Shown one piece after another: positions 6,033 to 9,073 of a stretch of DNA of 9,073 bases. Origin of the DNA: Acidimicrobiia bacterium (GTDB lineage Bacteria; Actinomycetota; Acidimicrobiia; IMCC26256; PALSA-555); the NCBI GenBank assembly GCA_022865365.1, contig JALHSW010000304.1, forward strand, positions 1 to 9,073, in the 5' to 3' direction. Made by a program: the position numbers and the translations under genes. Within the stretch, counting starts at the first letter, position 1. Every line of letters starts with the position of its first letter. Under the pieces are notes generated by a model. The model made no database searches and had not been told where the DNA came from. It saw nothing but the letters and a program-made list of their open reading frames with translations.

Positions 6033-6055
6033 CCCGGCCAGCGTCCCTGGCCGGG
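6033..6055. repeat. 8-bp perfect inverted repeat in the divergent intergenic region
   Basis: CCCGGCCA (6033-6040) and TGGCCGGG (6048-6055) are exact reverse complements separated by seven bases. It lies between the KstR-like site and the plus-strand SDR gene. It could be a second operator or a hairpin in the 5' leader of the plus-strand transcript. No T-run follows, so terminator function is unlikely. Confidence 0.6.
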
Positions 6056-6079
6056 CGTTCCCGGTCGAGAAGATGAGAC

Positions 6080-6086
6080 GGAAAGG
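6080..6086 (+). promoter_or_regulatory. Ribosome binding site that decides the SDR start
   Basis: GGAAAGG is the only good purine-rich site here. It is two bases from GTG 6089, eight from GTG 6095 and twenty from ATG 6107. Normal spacing favours 6095. Confidence 0.5.
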
Positions 6087-6094
6087 CAGTGCAC

Positions 6095-6988
6095 GTGCTC
6101 GAAGGTATGGAAGGCAAGGTCGCGATCATCACCGGCGCCGGGCGTGGGCTCGGACGCTCCGAGGCAGTCGAGTACGCGCGCGAGGGTGCGAAGGTGGTCG
6201 TCAACGACTTCGCACCCCCGGGCGCCGAGAATCCGGCCGACACGGTGGTCGCGGAGATCCGTGACGCCGGCGGCGACGCCTTGGCCCACACTGGTGACGT
6301 CGCCGACTGGGATACCGCCAAGGGGCTCGTCCAGCTCGCGGTCGACACCTACGGGAGCCTCGACATCCTCGTGAACAACGCCGGCATCCTGCGCGACCGG
6401 ATGCTCTTCAACATGAGCGAGGAGGAGTGGGACGCGGTGATCCGCGTGCACCTCAAGGGCCATTTCTGCACGATGCGTCACGCGGGGGAGTACTGGCGTG
6501 ACAAGTCGAAGGCGGCCGATGGCCCGGTCTACGGCCGCATCATCAACACCTCGTCGGAGGCCGGGCTGCTCGGGAGCGCAGGCCAGGCGAACTACTCGGC
6601 GGCCAAGGGCGGCATCATCCAGCTGACGCTCGTCGCCGCGCAGGGGCTCGGGCGTTACGGCGTGAACGCGAACGCGATCGCCCCGCGCGCCAACACGCAG
6701 ATGACCGAGAGCCTCGGCGGGTTCGATGCCAAAGAGGGCGACTTCGAGGTCTTCGCCACCGACAACGTGTCGCCGCTCGTCGCGTATCTCGGCTCGCCCC
6801 AGGCCGCGAAGGTCACCGGCCAGGTGTTCATCGTCTACGGCCGCCAGATCACCGTGCTGGCCGGGCCGACCGCAGACACGCAATTCGAGGTCACCGACCA
6901 TTGGACGCCCGACAACGTCGCCGAGGTGCTGACCCCGTTCTACGCAGGCCGAGCGCCGCTGCGCGACGGCATGCTGATGAAGTACTGA
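6095..6988 (+). CDS. HSD17B4-like short-chain dehydrogenase (3-hydroxyacyl-CoA / 17-beta-hydroxysteroid type)
   Basis: NAD-dependent SDR of about 297 residues. From GTG 6095: TGAGRGLG at 13-20; VVVNDFAPP, a strand end typical of the peroxisomal multifunctional-enzyme branch; NNAGILRDRML; catalytic Ser154 (NTSSEAG), Tyr167 and Lys171 (YSAAKGG). NAIAPRANTQMT and a C-terminal tail of about 50 residues (GRQITVLAGP to LRDGMLMKY) also match that branch, which includes mycobacterial Hsd4A-type enzymes of cholesterol side-chain degradation. By family knowledge it would oxidise a 3-hydroxyacyl-CoA or hydroxysteroid; the actual substrate is unknown. It is the first gene of the second operon. The epoxide hydrolase starts three bases after its stop. 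GTG 6089 and ATG 6107 are alternative starts; 6095 is chosen for its spacing from GGAAAGG. Confidence 0.9.
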   Translation: MLEGMEGKVAIITGAGRGLGRSEAVEYAREGAKVVVNDFAPPGAENPADTVVAEIRDAGGDALAHTGDVADWDTAKGLVQLAVDTYGSLDILVNNAGILRDRMLFNMSEEEWDAVIRVHLKGHFCTMRHAGEYWRDKSKAADGPVYGRIINTSSEAGLLGSAGQANYSAAKGGIIQLTLVAAQGLGRYGVNANAIAPRANTQMTESLGGFDAKEGDFEVFATDNVSPLVAYLGSPQAAKVTGQVFIVYGRQITVLAGPTADTQFEVTDHWTPDNVAEVLTPFYAGRAPLRDGMLMKY

Positions 6989-6991
6989 CCC

Positions 6992-8146
6992 GTGTCACTC
7001 TCGATCGATCCATTCGAGATCGACATCTCGGACGCGTTGCTCGTCGATCTGCAAGAGCGCCTCCGAAACACGCGGTTCCCTGAGCCGCTCCCCGACGCGG
7101 GCTGGGACTACGGCACCGAGCACGACTACCTGCGCTCCATCGTGTCGTACTGGTCCGAGGCGTACGACTGGCGGACGCGCGAAGCCGCGCTGAACGAGCT
7201 CCCGCACTTCGTGACCGAGATCGACGGGGAGCGTGTGCACTTCCTGCACGTCCGCTCACCGGAACCGGACGCGCAGCCACTGGTGCTCACCCACGGCTGG
7301 CCCGGCTCGTTCGTCGAGTTCCTCGGGGTGATCGGCCCACTCACCGATCCGGTGGCGCACGGCGGCGACGCGAGCGACGCGTTCCACCTCGTCGTCCCCT
7401 CACTCCCCGGGTACGCGTTCTCGGGTCCGACCCGTGAGCGCGGCGTGCATCTCGGCCGCGTCGCGCGCATGTGGGCCCAGCTCATGGCCGCCCTCGGCTA
7501 CGACCGCTACCTGGCCCAGGGTGGGGACTGGGGGTCGTTCGTCACGACGCTCGTCGCTCGTCATGATCCCGATCACTGCGCGGCAATCCACCTCAACATG
7601 ATCACGCCGCTGGCCGACGGCCCGGCCGAGGGTTGGACGCCCGAGGAGCAGGCGTTCATGGAGCAGTTCAACCAGGCGTACATGCTCGACGGCGCGGGGT
7701 ACATGCAGATCCAGGGAACCCGGCCGCACACGGTGGGGTACGGGCTGGACGATTCGCCCGCGGGGCTGGCCGCCTGGATCCTGGAGAAGTTCCGGGAGTG
7801 GTCCGACTGCGACGGCGACATCGAGCGGTCCTTCACCAAGGACCAGCTCCTCGACAATCTGATGATGTACTGGGTCACCGGGACCGCAACCTCGTCGGCC
7901 CGCACCTACTTCGAGTTCTTCCATGCGCTGCGTGCGGGTGATCTTGACGTCTTCAGCCGCGTCGAGGTGCCGACGGGGTACGCCCGCTACCCGCGCGAGA
8001 TCATGCGCACGTCGCGTCGCTGGGCCGAGCACGGGTTCAACATCGTCCATCTGTCGGATCAGCCCCGGGGTGGACACTTCGCTGCGTTCGAGGTCCCCGA
8101 GCTGTTCGTCCCCGACGTGCGCGCATGGGGCCGGGCCGTCCGGTGA
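6992..8146 (+). CDS. Epoxide hydrolase, microsomal (EPHX1-like) type with EHN domain
   Basis: A 384-residue alpha/beta-hydrolase that adds water to an epoxide through a covalent aspartyl ester, giving a diol. The N-terminal EHN domain (about 5-110) contains DLQERLRNTRFPEP and the DYLRSIVSYW helix. HGWPGS forms the oxyanion region; nucleophile Asp179 is in GGDWGS; candidate ring-opening tyrosines are Tyr237 (GYMQIQ) and Tyr306 (RTYFEF); the acid is probably Glu336 (YPREIM) and the base His362 (RGGHFAAFE). By memory, motif order and wording (TRPHTVGYGL, DSPAGLAAWILEKF, VPTG, GGHFAAFE) are strikingly like mammalian microsomal epoxide hydrolase, but the N-terminal membrane anchor of that enzyme is absent, so it should be cytosolic. 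GTG 6992 follows the SDR stop by three bases, and its own stop overlaps the next start (GTGA, 8143-8146). Confidence 0.93.
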   Translation: MSLSIDPFEIDISDALLVDLQERLRNTRFPEPLPDAGWDYGTEHDYLRSIVSYWSEAYDWRTREAALNELPHFVTEIDGERVHFLHVRSPEPDAQPLVLTHGWPGSFVEFLGVIGPLTDPVAHGGDASDAFHLVVPSLPGYAFSGPTRERGVHLGRVARMWAQLMAALGYDRYLAQGGDWGSFVTTLVARHDPDHCAAIHLNMITPLADGPAEGWTPEEQAFMEQFNQAYMLDGAGYMQIQGTRPHTVGYGLDDSPAGLAAWILEKFREWSDCDGDIERSFTKDQLLDNLMMYWVTGTATSSARTYFEFFHALRAGDLDVFSRVEVPTGYARYPREIMRTSRRWAEHGFNIVHLSDQPRGGHFAAFEVPELFVPDVRAWGRAVR

Positions 8147-9006
8147 TCGAAGACTTCGGCGGGAAGGTCGCAGTCGTCACCGGCGCGGCCAGCGGTATCG
8201 GCCGTGGGCTGGCGCGCAAGGCGGCGACCGAGGGCATGCGGGTGGTGCTCGCCGACGTCGAGCCGGCGGCGCTTGCGGAGGCCGAGGCCGAGATCGCGGG
8301 TCTCGGCGCCGAGGCGCTCGCGGTCACGACCGACGTGAGCAACGCTGTCGCAGTCGAGGCCCTTGCCGCCGCGGCCTACGAACGCTTCGGCGCCGTGCAC
8401 CTCGTGTGCCTCAACGCCGGGGTGTTCCAGGCCGGCGTGTCGTGGCAGCGCACCGAGGCCGACTGGGCCTGGGTCCTCGGCGTCAACCTCTGGGGCCCCA
8501 TCCACGGGGTGCGGGCGTTCGTGCCGCGGCTCATCGAGCAGGGTGGACCGGCGCATATCGTGGTGACGTCTTCGATGGCCGGGATGATGACGGTGGCGTA
8601 CTCCGGGCCGTACGTCGTCTCGAAGTTCGGCGCGGCCTCGCTCGCGGAATGCGTGGCTCACGACCTGGTGGCCCAGGGCTCCGAGGTGGGCGTCTCGTGC
8701 CTCGTCCCCGGCTCGGTCGACACCCGCATCGGCTGGTCGGAGCGCAACCGCCAGGCCGCCACCGGGTCGGAGCCGCCGTCGGAGGCGCAAGCCCCCGACC
8801 ACTATTTCGTGCGCCAGGCCCTGCAGGACATGACGTCCCAGACCGGGCGCCCGCCCGACGATGCGGCCGACATCGTGTTCGCCGGGGTTCGTGCGGGGCA
8901 GTTCTGGATCACGACGATGGAAGAGGACGGCTACCAGGCGCTCGTCCGTGGGCGCTACGACGCGCTGCTCGATCACGCATTGGCGCCATCGACCGGGTTC
9001 TCCTGA
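8143..9006 (+). CDS. Short-chain dehydrogenase/reductase (SDR), classical
   Basis: An NAD(P)-dependent alcohol dehydrogenase or ketone reductase of 287 residues. From GTG 8143: TGAASGIG at 13-20, Asp in VVLADVEP after the second strand (suggesting NAD preference), NAGV, catalytic Ser144 (TSSMAGM), Tyr157 and Lys161 (YVVSKF), then CLVPGSVDTRI. The C-terminal part has a variable substrate loop and QFWITTMEEDGYQALVRGRYDALL, often seen in actinobacterial SDRs of about 290 residues. GTG 8143 is preferred over ATG 8125 because it makes a 4-nt GTGA overlap with the epoxide hydrolase stop, the same coupling seen elsewhere here, and the family normally begins a few residues before GKVAVVTG. Its likely role is to oxidise the diol or alcohol made by neighbouring enzymes; this is inferred from context. 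Confidence 0.91.
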   Translation: MIEDFGGKVAVVTGAASGIGRGLARKAATEGMRVVLADVEPAALAEAEAEIAGLGAEALAVTTDVSNAVAVEALAAAAYERFGAVHLVCLNAGVFQAGVSWQRTEADWAWVLGVNLWGPIHGVRAFVPRLIEQGGPAHIVVTSSMAGMMTVAYSGPYVVSKFGAASLAECVAHDLVAQGSEVGVSCLVPGSVDTRIGWSERNRQAATGSEPPSEAQAPDHYFVRQALQDMTSQTGRPPDDAADIVFAGVRAGQFWITTMEEDGYQALVRGRYDALLDHALAPSTGFS

Positions 9007-9009
9007 GTC

Positions 9010-9073
9010 GTGGCGCTCGAGGTCACGCCGTTCCACGCCGAGATCGACGACGCGGTGCTCGTCGACCTCCGGG
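9010..9073 (+). CDS. Start of a second EHN-type epoxide hydrolase, cut by the window end
   Basis: Only 21 codons are present. GTG at 9010 lies three bases after the SDR stop, exactly the spacing seen before the first epoxide hydrolase. The residues MALEVTPFHAEIDDAVLVDLR align without gaps to the first residues of the upstream epoxide hydrolase (MSLSIDPFEIDISDALLVDLQ), sharing PF, I, DA and LVDL. That is the start of the EHN domain, so a paralogous epoxide hydrolase is the best call. Whether the gene is intact beyond the window is unknown. Confidence 0.78.
   Translation, partial: MALEVTPFHAEIDDAVLVDLR

Noticed and set aside
5177..6901. A single 574-codon minus-strand open frame covering the SDR and continuing upstream
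   Set aside because: Only the part from ATG 6010 has SDR motifs. The rest is antisense to the well-supported HSD17B4-like SDR and has no recognisable domain.
8125..8142. ATG 8125 as the start of the third SDR
   Set aside because: It has no Shine-Dalgarno site and would add six residues not expected before the first strand; GTG 8143 gives the GTGA coupling seen in this region.

Overview
The window is high-GC, gene-dense DNA with GTG starts, 4-nt start/stop overlaps and likely leaderless genes. This points to an actinobacterium. The abundance of SDRs, a luciferase-like monooxygenase and EHN-type epoxide hydrolases would suit a catabolically versatile group such as Acidimicrobiia or a mycobacterial relative, but no marker gene is present to fix the taxon. 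No tRNA, rRNA, CRISPR array, insertion sequence or phage gene was seen, and no stretch over about 110 bases lacks a gene.

Layout. Bases 1-104 hold a perfect hairpin terminator for a gene to the left, then a promoter-like region with repeated TAAG/GTAA elements. Next come a secreted coiled-coil cell-wall hydrolase with a glucosaminidase-type domain (105-1400, +) and a convergent small unknown protein (1397-1918, -) whose stop codon shares the palindrome CTAG with the hydrolase stop. From 1992 a plus-strand operon runs: luciferase-like monooxygenase (1992-2984), a PhyH-type Fe(II)/2-oxoglutarate dioxygenase with an N-terminal SCP2-like domain (2981-4186), and a divergent cyclase-family metal hydrolase (4239-5171). 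A convergent SDR lies at 5177-6010 (-). It shares a short divergent control region, carrying a one-mismatch KstR-like palindrome, with a second plus-strand operon: HSD17B4-like SDR (6095-6988), microsomal-type epoxide hydrolase (6992-8146), another SDR (8143-9006) and the first 21 codons of a second epoxide hydrolase (9010 onward, cut by the window end).

How the genes may work together. Oxygenases, epoxide hydrolases, alcohol dehydrogenases/reductases and a ring- or amide-opening hydrolase together look like a catabolic island for a hydrophobic, perhaps steroid-, terpenoid- or fatty-acyl-like substrate: oxygenate, hydrolyse the epoxide to a diol, oxidise the alcohols, then shorten. The substrate is inferred only from families and the KstR-like site.

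The most unusual signal is at the junction between the PhyH and cyclase genes. Five tandem 14-bp units, each containing a GTGA stop/start overlap, create a chain of four 5-codon micro-ORFs that passes exactly from the stop of one gene to the start of the next. It looks like an ancestral 4-nt GTGA overlap expanded by slippage while keeping translational coupling possible.
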